A stretch of 9,773 bases of DNA. Source: Bifidobacterium breve (GTDB lineage Bacteria > Actinomycetota > Acidimicrobiia > Acidimicrobiales > Ilumatobacteraceae). Location: positions 1 through 9,773 of the forward strand of contig CAMBWL010000027.1 in assembly GCA_945871625.1 (NCBI GenBank). The letters are read 5' to 3'. The notes beneath the pieces are model-generated. The model searched no databases. It worked only from the letters and a program-made list of their open reading frames with translations, and was not told the DNA's origin. Both the position numbers and the translations under genes were made by a program. Below are positions 1 to 7,646 of this stretch, piece by piece (position 1 is the stretch's first letter; each line of letters starts with the position of its first letter).

Positions 1-714
1 TGGCGCGACCGTAGATTTTGTTTTTAGGTCAATTTTGGTGGCGAGCCATGCTTCAGTTTCTCGACAGCGAACGATGGTCGGTCCAACGGCACCAAGTGCA
101 ACCGAGATTGTGCCACTCGCGCGGTCAACCACAAGACAACAGGATGCAACCGAAATGACCATCGCGTTGCGTACACCAACCTTCGCGTAGCCCTGCCAGC
201 CCGTGACGATTGGCAAAGTTGTTGACACGATGATCTCGCCAGGTTGCCGAGAGTTGCGTTTGACGCCGACCATGAAATCATGAATTGATACAGATCTCGC
301 TGAATCTGATTTTTGTAAGTTAACAGTCGCATTCAGTGCGCTTAAGACGGGCAGGGCATCACCGGCGGGTGAGCAGGTGCCAAGATTGCCACCGATTGAG
401 CCAGTGGCTCGAATTTGTGGCGAGCCGACTGTGCGTGCAGCCTGGGCGAGCGCCGGCAGAAGATTGGCGATCTCGCCGTGCTCCATTGTTTGATATGGCA
501 GGCCTGCGCCGATTGTGACTTGTTTGTTGTCTTGATTAATTTGAAATGATTTCAGTTCGTCGATCAAACGCAGCGCAATCACATCTGTGGGTTGGCGATG
601 GTTGAAATTGATCTCGACCATCAGGTCGGTGCCACCTTGAATAATCAACGCAGACGGATTTGCCGCTGTCGCAGACAAAGCATCTTTGAGTGTGCGTGGA
701 ACTACAACGCTCAA
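1..714 (-). CDS. FAD-binding subunit of a molybdenum hydroxylase (xanthine dehydrogenase / CoxM / YgfM-like), 3' end cut by window edge
   Basis: This is the FAD subunit that passes electrons from the iron-sulfur clusters of a xanthine dehydrogenase-family hydroxylase to the final acceptor. 238 codons are visible and the frame is open to base 1. Both FAD-binding signatures are present: IIQGGTDLMVEIN near residues 24-36 and TGSIGGNLGTCSPAGD near 104-119. The family motif ALGAVGPTIVR follows near 206-216. Family members are about 290 residues, so roughly the last 50 are missing. There is no ATG in a sensible place. I chose TTG at 714-712 because a GGGACGG-like ribosome site lies about 6 nt upstream and the protein then starts at the usual family position (VVVPRTLKDAL). 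That TTG overlaps the TGA stop of the upstream oxidoreductase (TTGA), which suggests translational coupling. The likely partner is the fused Fe-S/Mo protein at 2812-5433, although two other genes lie between them. The family call is firm; the substrate is unknown. Confidence 0.9.
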   Translation of the reverse strand, partial: MSVVVPRTLKDALSATAANPSALIIQGGTDLMVEINFNHRQPTDVIALRLIDELKSFQINQDNKQVTIGAGLPYQTMEHGEIANLLPALAQAARTVGSPQIRATGSIGGNLGTCSPAGDALPVLSALNATVNLQKSDSARSVSIHDFMVGVKRNSRQPGEIIVSTTLPIVTGWQGYAKVGVRNAMVISVASCCLVVDRASGTISVALGAVGPTIVRCRETEAWLATKIDLKTKSTVAP

Positions 715-1739
715 GAAACACCGTCCCAATTAGAAAATGCGTCGATCATTGCCTTGACATCACCCAGCGGATACAAAATCGGGCAGGTCGCGCCGTTTTT
801 GAGATAGTGCGTGACTCTCTGGCGTGCCTCGGCTGGGGTGCCACTCGCCGTGAGCATTTGCACAATTTCATCCGGTACGTGTTTTGATGCGGCCACAACC
901 TGCTCGTGAGTCGCGGGCCACGTCAGAACTGAACCAACTTTGTCAAGCAACGATTGCGGCACGCCAGATGCCTTCATGATGTGCGGTTGTTGACCGAGAT
1001 ATTGCGTGACCATTTGACGCGCCATGTCGAGTGCCGTCTTGCGGTCTTCGTGAACACTGCAAACCACGAGTTGCGGTCGGTCAATAGAGTCGACCGACCG
1101 TCCGGCACGGTCGGCACCAGTAGTCAGAGCCTCCATGGCTTTCTGGTTGTATTCGGGCGAAACCAAATAGTTGAGCACCACACCGTCGGCGATTTCACCC
1201 GTGAGCTCCATCATCTGCATGCCAGTCGCACCAATGTAAATCGGCACATCTTTGGGTCGACGGTCTTGGTAGACATAATCGAGTTCGACACCGTCGAGGT
1301 GCACGAATTCGCCGTTGAAAGTGACGGTCTCGTTGTTGAGTAGCGCCCGTACTGTCGTGACGATCTCGCGCATCGCGCGAAGCGGTTTGGCGCGAGAGAT
1401 GCCAACTTTTTGTGCCAACGGATCCCACCACGCGCCGATGCCCAAGATCACGCGACCAGGAGCCAAATCGTCGAGAGTAGAAAATGTTGCCGCCAGTCGA
1501 GCAGGGTTTCGACTCCAGCAGTCGACAACACCGGATCCAACTTTAAGAGTTGTGGTCACCGACGCGAATGCGGCCATCGGCACAGTGGCTTCGCGCACGA
1601 GTCGGCTTTCGGCTTGCCATACGGCCTCGAACCCCTTGCTCTCGGCGTATCTCGAAAACTCCATGCCTTCTGAGATCTTGTGCGCATCTTGCAAATAAAG
1701 TGCGACGCGCGCTGATTTTGTTTGACTCGTTGGTGTCAT
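711..1739 (-). CDS. LLM-class (luciferase-like) flavin/F420-dependent oxidoreductase
   Basis: A 342-residue protein of the bacterial luciferase-like TIM-barrel superfamily, whose members use FMN or F420 for monooxygenation or hydride transfer. Visible family traits are the early ESKGFEAVWQAESR strand-helix, the core segment RNPARLAATFSTLDDLAPGR (about residues 78-97), then GIGAWWDPLAQKVG and KPLRAMREIVTTVRALL. VPIYIGATG and the helix MMELTGEIADGVVLNY follow near residues 165-190. The length is typical for F420-type LLM proteins and resembles Mer-like methylene-tetrahydromethanopterin reductase homologues. The sequence alone does not separate FMN from F420 use. The ATG at 1739-1737 shares a base with the TAA of the upstream amidohydrolase (TAATG), and GAGAGG lies 11 nt upstream. 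Its place between the amidohydrolase and the FAD subunit suggests it acts on the same substrate, perhaps oxidising or reducing a heterocycle. It does not obviously match RutA. Superfamily is confident; reaction unknown. Confidence 0.87.
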   Translation of the reverse strand: MTPTSQTKSARVALYLQDAHKISEGMEFSRYAESKGFEAVWQAESRLVREATVPMAAFASVTTTLKVGSGVVDCWSRNPARLAATFSTLDDLAPGRVILGIGAWWDPLAQKVGISRAKPLRAMREIVTTVRALLNNETVTFNGEFVHLDGVELDYVYQDRRPKDVPIYIGATGMQMMELTGEIADGVVLNYLVSPEYNQKAMEALTTGADRAGRSVDSIDRPQLVVCSVHEDRKTALDMARQMVTQYLGQQPHIMKASGVPQSLLDKVGSVLTWPATHEQVVAASKHVPDEIVQMLTASGTPAEARQRVTHYLKNGATCPILYPLGDVKAMIDAFSNWDGVS

Positions 1740-2809
1740 TAATTATTCAACCTCTCGTACAACCGTAGGGCTTGCTCGTGGGCTTTTGCACGCACTTCAA
1801 TCAGATCGACACGAGTCGGTAAGCCGTCTACCAGGATCTTTTCGCCGGCTATTTCGACCTCAGTTGCGGTCATATTCGTGGTGAATGCCGTGTGCCATGG
1901 GCTGTCTGCAAAATCGTAATTAAATGTCACAACATCATTTTTCGCATCAGGAAACAATTCGAGCGAATTATCGAGCCACTGCCAAACTATTGTCGGGTCG
2001 GCCTGAACATCAAACTCTCGTAGTCGCGCGTAAGCGACACGTGCCTCTTCGATCATGTCTGCACCAATGCCATCGGTGCCGAGCAAAATTTTGTTTGGCT
2101 TCTCTGATGGTTTTGCATAACCTACCGCGTTATTCATGTTGGAACGAGCGTTGTGCACGACGCGACCCCGCAATGGGCGATCGAGGTGTACCGCATGTAC
2201 GAGCAGCCAGTTATCTTGCGCCAGTGATTCAAGGCGAGCACCAGCCTGAATGTCGTCGAGACCTTCAGCAACATGAACGTGCACACCGACCGAGTATTTT
2301 TTGGCGAGACCAGCAGCCGCGTTTAGTGTTTCGTCACTGCACGTGAAAGCCGCGTGCACACCCACCATGCCGAGACCGCCAGATGAAAGAAATCGTTCAC
2401 ATTCGACAAGGCCACGAGATGCCGCTTTTGTCATCTTTGCAAGGGGCGAGACCTTCGAGTGCAACTGTTGGCTATCGTCCCATCGATCTGACACGCCATA
2501 ACACGTGTTGACACGCACACCAACCGACTTGCACGCATCTGCAATCGTGCTCAGCGAACCCTCGATACAGTTGGGCGATTCATGGTGATCGATGATGCAT
2601 GTCGTGCCACTCATCAATGCCTCGGTTGCACCAAGCATGGCCGACCAATAAATCATCTCGTTGTCGAGGGCAGCGTCTACTCGCCACCAAATATTGTTGA
2701 GAATTTCAATGAACGATCTTGATTTTTGTTTTGGTGCCGGCATGCCTCTGACCAAACTTGAATACAAGTGATGGTGCGCACAAACTAAACCTCGAGTCTG
2801 TGCAGACAT
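1739..2809 (-). CDS. SsnA-like amidohydrolase / aminohydrolase (cyclic deaminase family) with a short N-terminus
   Basis: A metal-dependent amidohydrolase of the SsnA/TrzA/8-oxoguanine deaminase group, which hydrolyse exocyclic amines or ring amides of N-heterocycles. All expected metal ligands appear to be present (356-residue numbering): the first HxH in CAHHHLYSSLVRGM (H12, H14), HVAE (H179, E182), H205 in LLVHAVHLD, and D246 in LLGTDGIGADM. The segment SNMNNAVGYAKP (near 223-234) is characteristic of SsnA-like proteins. The start is the ATG at 2809-2807, two bases after the stop of the Mo hydroxylase, with a purine-rich AAAGACGAAGA upstream. A longer frame to 2857 would overlap that gene and adds no family-like residues. 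The protein begins almost directly at the first metal motif, so the N-terminal beta-strands (about 60 residues in E. coli SsnA, about 440 aa) are missing. The segment between H205 and HNARSNM is also short. Likely substrates are purines, pyrimidines or related rings; this is inference. Confidence 0.85.
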   Translation of the reverse strand: MSAQTRGLVCAHHHLYSSLVRGMPAPKQKSRSFIEILNNIWWRVDAALDNEMIYWSAMLGATEALMSGTTCIIDHHESPNCIEGSLSTIADACKSVGVRVNTCYGVSDRWDDSQQLHSKVSPLAKMTKAASRGLVECERFLSSGGLGMVGVHAAFTCSDETLNAAAGLAKKYSVGVHVHVAEGLDDIQAGARLESLAQDNWLLVHAVHLDRPLRGRVVHNARSNMNNAVGYAKPSEKPNKILLGTDGIGADMIEEARVAYARLREFDVQADPTIVWQWLDNSLELFPDAKNDVVTFNYDFADSPWHTAFTTNMTATEVEIAGEKILVDGLPTRVDLIEVRAKAHEQALRLYERLNN

Positions 2810-2811
2810 GA

Positions 2812-5433
2812 CTAATCTTCGTCTTTGACTTGGCGCATCGGCAATCTGTTGCGCCACTCACCATCCAAATGATGCAACGCGGCGGCGACTGCACCAGCTG
2901 TCGGGACCAAACCGATTTCGCCGACACCTTTAATGCCATATGGCGCGTTGGGTTGAGCAGATTCAATCAGTTTGACTTCGATCGGTGGAACATCTTTGGC
3001 GCGCAAAATGCCAAGACTACGCAGCGTCATGTTGATCGGGAATCCCGTCTCGGGGTCGGATGGGAAGTCTTCGGTCAGCGCATAGCCGAGCCCCATGTGC
3101 ACGCTGCCTTCAACCTGGCCTTCACATAGAGTCGGGTTGACCACGCGGCCCACGTCATGAATTGCGACAACTCTTTCAATTTTTTGTGAATCCCGATCGA
3201 TCACGACCATTTGCGCCGCGTAACTAAATGTTGAATGGATGAGCGGATTGATAACACCTGGTTCGCCGAGTTTGTTGGTCCAATCGACTCGGTATTCGCC
3301 GACATGATCTACTTCAACCTGGCGATTGGCGGCGATCGCGGTATGGCATGCATCCTTCACAGCACCGGCGCCCATTAAAGTGCCGCGCGAACCAGTGGTT
3401 TGACCGAACCCGAGTTCGCGGGTCGTGTCAACTATGACGTCAATGAGCTGCGCATCTACGCCCAATTCTTCGACCGCAACTTGCGCCGCGACGGTGTTGA
3501 TGCCTTGACCCATCTCTGTCCATCCATGCCGCACCTCTATGCGTCCGTTGTTCTTAAAACGCACGACTGCTTTTGTGATTTCTTTGAAACCATTACCTAG
3601 TCCGCTGTTTTTCAGGCCGAGACCCAGACCCACGGCTTTGCCGGATGCGATAGCCGCGTCGTAATCTGCTTTGATTTCATTCAGACAAATCTCGGCGCCA
3701 AGACAACCGTCATCCATGATCTGACCCGGGCCCCAAATCATGCCCGGTTTGATGACGTTTAAAGATCTTATTTGCCAACTTGAAATGCCAACTTTTTCTG
3801 CAAGCCGATCCAGAATTCCTTCCATCGCAAATTGTGCTTGGTTTGCACCGAACCCGCGAAACGCTCCGCAAATCGGGTTGTTCGTGCGTGCGGCAATTGC
3901 TTCGACATCGATGTTCGGCACTCGGTACGGCCCACTGGCGTGCCCTGCCATACGTTCGAGAACTTTCATGCCAACGCTGGCGTAAGCGCCCGAGTCACCG
4001 AGTGCCCGAACGCGAAGAGCAGTGAGTTTGCCACTGGCGTCACAGGCTGCCTCATAGGTCATTTCGATCGGATGCCGCTTGGCGTGGATCAAGAAGCTTT
4101 CTTCGCGAGTCAGCGTACATTTCACGGGTTTATCTAGAAGCCAGGCAGCCAAAGCGGCGTGCGCCTGATTGCTCATGTCTTCTTTGCCCCCAAAAGCACC
4201 ACCGTTGGTAATCAAAGTGACGGTTACTTGTTCATTGGGGATCGCAAGTAGACGAGCGATGTCATTGCGGTCATCCCAAACGCCTTGCCCTCCCGAATAG
4301 ACGTGCAGTGTTCGGGTATCTGTCGAACTACGGCTTGGTACGGCGAGAGTGCTTTCAGGTTCTAGAAATGCATGCTCAATTCTTTGCGTTGAAAAAGTTT
4401 CACGGACCACATGGGCGCTCTCGGCCAGCGCAGAGTTCGTATCGCCACGCTGATAAACGCTTTTGGAGAGTACATTTGAATCGGTTTTCCAAACTGCGAT
4501 CTGAGAATCTGTTATTGCTTTGCGTGCATCAGTAATTGGTGTCAACACGTCGTACTGCACAATCACATCTTCGACTGCGTTACGCGCATTAATCCGTGAG
4601 TCGGCGACGACGATCGCCAAAACATCGCCAGCATATGAAGTAAAGCCACCAACTGGAATCATCGCGGGCCAATCTTTATAGATAATGCCCATCATCAATT
4701 CGCCCGGCACATCTTGGGCGGTGAACACCGCGCTCACGCCTTGTCGCGACTTAGCTTTTGAAATATCAATACTCAATACTTCGGCGCGCGCGTGCTGGGT
4801 AAAGACCAGTGCGGCGTGCAACATTCCCGGTAGACGCATATCGTCGATGTAGTCACGATCCCCGAGAGCGAGTTCGCTCGCTTCGTATTTTACGACGCGT
4901 ACACCTAATCCACCAGTAGTAATTATTTGCGGCGTGATGCCTTTAGCAACCGTTTCAATGGCGTCCAGAATTTTTACATAACCAGTGCACCGACAAAGAT
5001 GTGCCCCGAGGTGACGAGCCATATCTTCGCGTTTAAGATCGGCACCTTTTTTATCAATTTGGGCTTTGGCGCGAACGATGATTCCGGGAATGCAAAAACC
5101 GCACTGAAGACCACCACAGGCGGCGAAAGCATTGGCAAATGAATCTCGCTCGGTCTGGCTGACACCTTCGAGGGTTGTGATTTGTGCACCCGCAACTTTT
5201 GCAAGCGATTGTTGGCAACTAACAATTGCCTTGCCGTTGACAAGAACCGTGCAGCAACCGCATTGTCCAGTAGGTGAGCAACCATCTTTCGGCGATGTGA
5301 TGTCGAGTTCTTCACGCAACGCGGCCAATAAATGAGGATGATCGCCCCGAACTGTTACGGGAGTGCCATTGACGACGAAAGCGACGCGTTCTTCAGCTTG
5401 GCTAACGGGGGTGAGCGTGGCGTCGATGGTCAC
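2812..5433 (-). CDS. Fused [2Fe-2S]/molybdopterin hydroxylase of the xanthine dehydrogenase family (XdhD-like, no FAD domain)
   Basis: An 873-residue molybdenum hydroxylase that would insert water-derived oxygen into an aromatic heterocycle or an aldehyde. Residues about 17-95 form a plant-ferredoxin-type [2Fe-2S] domain (C52, C58, C61, C73). Residues about 96-165 form the helical second [2Fe-2S] domain (C111-x2-C114 and C147-x-C149). The rest is the molybdopterin-cytosine dinucleotide domain, with GGAFGGKED (411-419), AFRGFGANQAQFAMEG (524-539), GWTEMGQGINT (637-647), TGSRGT (680-685) and KGVGEIG (835-841), whose E839 matches the catalytic glutamate. The CO dehydrogenase loop AYxCSFR is absent, so this is not a CO dehydrogenase. 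There is no FAD domain between the parts. This matches the layout of E. coli XdhD and Desulfovibrio aldehyde oxidoreductase (about 907 aa). The separate FAD gene at 1-714 probably completes it. The start is GTG at 5433; an ATG two bases earlier hits a stop at once. The substrate is not determinable, but a purine-like ring fits the neighbours. Confidence 0.93.
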   Translation of the reverse strand: MTIDATLTPVSQAEERVAFVVNGTPVTVRGDHPHLLAALREELDITSPKDGCSPTGQCGCCTVLVNGKAIVSCQQSLAKVAGAQITTLEGVSQTERDSFANAFAACGGLQCGFCIPGIIVRAKAQIDKKGADLKREDMARHLGAHLCRCTGYVKILDAIETVAKGITPQIITTGGLGVRVVKYEASELALGDRDYIDDMRLPGMLHAALVFTQHARAEVLSIDISKAKSRQGVSAVFTAQDVPGELMMGIIYKDWPAMIPVGGFTSYAGDVLAIVVADSRINARNAVEDVIVQYDVLTPITDARKAITDSQIAVWKTDSNVLSKSVYQRGDTNSALAESAHVVRETFSTQRIEHAFLEPESTLAVPSRSSTDTRTLHVYSGGQGVWDDRNDIARLLAIPNEQVTVTLITNGGAFGGKEDMSNQAHAALAAWLLDKPVKCTLTREESFLIHAKRHPIEMTYEAACDASGKLTALRVRALGDSGAYASVGMKVLERMAGHASGPYRVPNIDVEAIAARTNNPICGAFRGFGANQAQFAMEGILDRLAEKVGISSWQIRSLNVIKPGMIWGPGQIMDDGCLGAEICLNEIKADYDAAIASGKAVGLGLGLKNSGLGNGFKEITKAVVRFKNNGRIEVRHGWTEMGQGINTVAAQVAVEELGVDAQLIDVIVDTTRELGFGQTTGSRGTLMGAGAVKDACHTAIAANRQVEVDHVGEYRVDWTNKLGEPGVINPLIHSTFSYAAQMVVIDRDSQKIERVVAIHDVGRVVNPTLCEGQVEGSVHMGLGYALTEDFPSDPETGFPINMTLRSLGILRAKDVPPIEVKLIESAQPNAPYGIKGVGEIGLVPTAGAVAAALHHLDGEWRNRLPMRQVKDED

Positions 5434-5463
5434 ATATTTACCATACAGGCATTGGAGTAGAGG

Positions 5464-5478
5464 TTTACATATTGTAAA
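5464..5478. promoter_or_regulatory. Perfect inverted repeat TTTACA-TAT-TGTAAA, possible operator
   Basis: Six-base arms with a three-base spacer lie within the 53-nt gap between the D-carbamoylase stop and the GTG start of the Mo hydroxylase. It is the largest non-coding gap in the minus-strand block. There is no T-run after it, so it does not look like a terminator. On the minus strand it contains TACAAT (5476-5471), a fair -10 element, but no good -35 box lies at the right distance. A repressor site over an internal promoter is possible. No second copy was seen in the divergent control region at 7647-7722. Confidence 0.3.
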
Positions 5479-5486
5479 GATGCAGG

Positions 5487-6410
5487 TTATTCAAGGATCG
5501 AGCCGCGTTGCGAGGTGATTCGACCGTAAACCTCAGGTCGGCGATATCGATTGAAATCAAACAGGGTGTTTTTATAGTTGTTGCACCAATCTAAATCGCA
5601 CATTGCCGAGACGACCTCGTCGCCGTTGCCAGCCGTCTTTGCCAGAATTTCGCCCGACGGGGCGATGATACATGAGTCAGCCAAACTATCTACGCCTTCT
5701 TCAACGCCACCCTTGGCAACGCCAACGACAAAAGTGCCGTTTTGATAGGCGCCACTTTGCATCACCAACGCATTGTGAAAACCTTGCAATGCGTCTTGCG
5801 ATGGGTCTGGCACGTAATGCAACGGTGTGTTGTAGCCGCAGAGGATCATCTCGACACCCTGTAGTCCCATCACGCGATATGCCTCGGGCCAACGTCGATC
5901 GTTGCAGATCATCATGCCGATTCGTCCACCGAACGCTTTCCAAACTCCAAAACCGTCATCACTGGGCTTGAAGTAGTAGCGCTCGGCGTGTTGAAACGGT
6001 CGATCAGGCTCGTGATGTTCGTGACCGGGAATGTGGACTTTGCGATATTTTGCCACGACCGTGCCGTTGCGTTCGACGAGAATTTGTGTGTTGAAGCGAT
6101 CGCCAGTTTTTGTCAGTTCGGCGTAACCGAGACAAAAGCCGATGTTCAGTTTTTTGGCTTCATCAAATAGTGGCTGAGTGACTTTGGAAGGCATTTGGGT
6201 TTCGTACCAGTGATCAGCCTGCGAGATGTCGTCAACGAACCAACGCGGAAAGAAAGTAGTTAGTGCCAACTCGGGGAACACAACCAGTTCAGCTTTTTTA
6301 GAGTGAGCATCGCGCAACAAATTGATGAGTCGTATGACGACGGCTTTTCGGTCATCAGTTTTTTGTATCGGACCGAGCTGCGCAGCGGCGACATGCAGAT
6401 TACGCGTCAT
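5487..6410 (-). CDS. N-carbamoyl-D-amino acid hydrolase (D-carbamoylase, nitrilase superfamily)
   Basis: A 307-residue cytoplasmic amidohydrolase predicted to convert N-carbamoyl-D-amino acids to D-amino acid, CO2 and ammonia, the second step of D-hydantoin degradation. It closely resembles, from memory, the Agrobacterium D-carbamoylase (about 304 aa) over its full length. Shared segments include VFPELALTTFFPRW (with E47), KYRKVHIPGH (with K124), PFQHAERYYF (H141, E143) and MMICNDRRWPEAYRVMGL, with the nucleophile C169 followed by R172 and R173. GYNTP, MQSGAYQNG and a C-terminal NRYRRPEVYG are also shared. The Glu-Lys-Cys triad is intact. The ATG at 6410 lies 3 nt after the stop of the L-carbamoylase-like gene, with AGGA about 10 nt upstream, so the two are almost certainly co-translated. 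A related N-carbamoylputrescine or beta-ureidopropionate amidase is the main alternative, but the segment-level match favours the D-carbamoylase subgroup. Confidence 0.9.
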   Translation of the reverse strand: MTRNLHVAAAQLGPIQKTDDRKAVVIRLINLLRDAHSKKAELVVFPELALTTFFPRWFVDDISQADHWYETQMPSKVTQPLFDEAKKLNIGFCLGYAELTKTGDRFNTQILVERNGTVVAKYRKVHIPGHEHHEPDRPFQHAERYYFKPSDDGFGVWKAFGGRIGMMICNDRRWPEAYRVMGLQGVEMILCGYNTPLHYVPDPSQDALQGFHNALVMQSGAYQNGTFVVGVAKGGVEEGVDSLADSCIIAPSGEILAKTAGNGDEVVSAMCDLDWCNNYKNTLFDFNRYRRPEVYGRITSQRGSILE

Positions 6411-6413
6411 TGA

Positions 6414-7646
6414 TTACTGATCCTGAATGTCTAGCGTCATAAGTGCAAGCATCGTATGCAACAAAATATTCGCACCGGCCTCAAGGTCTGCATCTTGCGT
6501 AAATTCTGCAGCGTTATGGCTGATGCCCTTGACGCTTGGCACGAAAATCATTCCTGCGGGACAGACTCGCGCCAACATTTGTGCATCATGGCCCGCACCC
6601 GACGGCATTCGCTGCACGGTGTTGCCTTGTTGTTTGGCAATTGATTCGACGCAGTCAATGACCCTGTTGTCGAAAATCACTGGTTCGAAACGCGATAGTT
6701 CACGTGTGGATATTTTTACGCCTTCACTCGCGGCGATTTGCGCGAGAAATTCTGCAATCTTGGCTTCGGCAAGTTGCAAGAGGGTTTCATCGGTATTGCG
6801 CACATCAAGGGTGAGCGTGGCCTTGGCCGGAACGACATTCGTGAGGTTGGGGTGCAGATCGATCTTGCCGACCGTGCAAACCTGGTCACCACCGAATTCG
6901 CGTGCCAAATTGCGAAGAAAAACCGTGATTTCTGCGGCGACATACGCGGGGTCATGGCGCAGTGACATCGGTGTTGTGCCGGCGTGATTCGACTGCCCAA
7001 GTACCGTCACTTCTTGCCATGAAATACCTTGCACGCTGGTCACGGCGCCAATGCGAATATTGTTGGCTTCGAGCATCGGGCCTTGTTCGATATGTAACTC
7101 GACAAATGCGTGCGGTGAAAGACCTGGACATGGCGCGGGGCCCGCGTAACCGATGCGCGCAAGTTCATCCCCAAGTCTTGCGCCGTCGATTGCCAAAACG
7201 TCGAGTGCCTGTTCGACCGCCAAGCCACCTACATACACGAGAGAACCGAGCATGTCTGGTGCAAAGCGTGAGCCTTCTTCGTCGGTAAAGATTCCAACTG
7301 CAAGTGGTCGGGGTGGCGAGATCTTTGCTTCTTGGCAGGTTTGAATCACTTCAAGCGCGGCAAGTACGCCATAGCATCCGTCGAAACGACCACCAGTTCG
7401 CACCGTATCAATATGTGATCCCGACATCACGGGTGCACCTTTACCGACATTCCATACGCCGATGATGTTGCCGATTACGTCAACCGAAACTTCAAGATCC
7501 AATTCGCGCATCCAAGAAACGAGCAAATCTCGACCATATTTGTCTTCATCGGTGAGGGCTAGACGGCAGTTGCCGCCACCTTCGATTGGGGAAATCTCGG
7601 CGAGGGCATTAATCCGTTGATTTAGGCGGGCGAAATCGACTTTCAT
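6414..7646 (-). CDS. M20-family N-carbamoyl-L-amino acid hydrolase / allantoate amidohydrolase (HyuC/AllC-like)
   Basis: A 410-residue binuclear-metal amidase of the AllC/HyuC/beta-ureidopropionase group, which removes the carbamoyl group from N-carbamoyl-L-amino acids, or acts on allantoate or beta-ureidopropionate. The expected ligands are H78 and D89 (SGSHIDTVRTGGRFDGCYGV), E123/E124 (FTDEEGSRF), H185 (ELHIEQGPMLE) and H377 (GISHNAAEF). The dimerisation-domain motif SNHAGTTPMSLRHDP is at about 219-233, and PSGAGHDAQ lies near 348-356. The length fits the family (about 409-414). I chose the ATG at 7646 because the protein then begins where homologues begin (MKVDFARLNQRI). An in-frame GTG at 7682 would add 12 residues and sits 6 nt after a TAATAT box, as in leaderless messages. 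Neither start has a clear ribosome site. It is first in the minus-strand block and 3 nt before the D-carbamoylase. Substrate among the family options is unresolved; the L-carbamoylase role is suggested by the neighbour. Confidence 0.88.
   Translation of the reverse strand: MKVDFARLNQRINALAEISPIEGGGNCRLALTDEDKYGRDLLVSWMRELDLEVSVDVIGNIIGVWNVGKGAPVMSGSHIDTVRTGGRFDGCYGVLAALEVIQTCQEAKISPPRPLAVGIFTDEEGSRFAPDMLGSLVYVGGLAVEQALDVLAIDGARLGDELARIGYAGPAPCPGLSPHAFVELHIEQGPMLEANNIRIGAVTSVQGISWQEVTVLGQSNHAGTTPMSLRHDPAYVAAEITVFLRNLAREFGGDQVCTVGKIDLHPNLTNVVPAKATLTLDVRNTDETLLQLAEAKIAEFLAQIAASEGVKISTRELSRFEPVIFDNRVIDCVESIAKQQGNTVQRMPSGAGHDAQMLARVCPAGMIFVPSVKGISHNAAEFTQDADLEAGANILLHTMLALMTLDIQDQ

Noticed and set aside
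536..721. Minus-strand ATG frame starting at 721 as the start of the FAD subunit
   Set aside because: It is in a different frame from the conserved FAD motifs; the correct frame has only TTG starts (714 or 729) before an upstream stop at 732-730.
954..1343. Plus-strand open frame of 129 codons opposite the LLM oxidoreductase
   Set aside because: A shadow of the real gene: no family motifs, and the minus-strand frame is clearly coding.
2810..2857. N-terminal extension of the amidohydrolase to 2857
   Set aside because: It would overlap the end of the Mo hydroxylase by 46 bases and adds no residues typical of the family, and the ATG at 2809 has a plausible purine-rich ribosome site.
2812..5433. 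Carbon monoxide dehydrogenase large/small subunit fusion
   Set aside because: The CO dehydrogenase active-site loop AYxCSFR is absent; the corresponding place reads AFRGFGA, as in xanthine dehydrogenase-like hydroxylases.
5464..5478. Rho-independent terminator between the D-carbamoylase and the Mo hydroxylase
   Set aside because: The stem is short and AT-rich and no T-run follows on the minus strand.
6427..6987. Plus-strand open frame of 186 codons opposite the M20 amidase
   Set aside because: It is fully antisense to a gene with intact family motifs, and its Ser/Ala/Arg-rich translation shows no recognisable domain.
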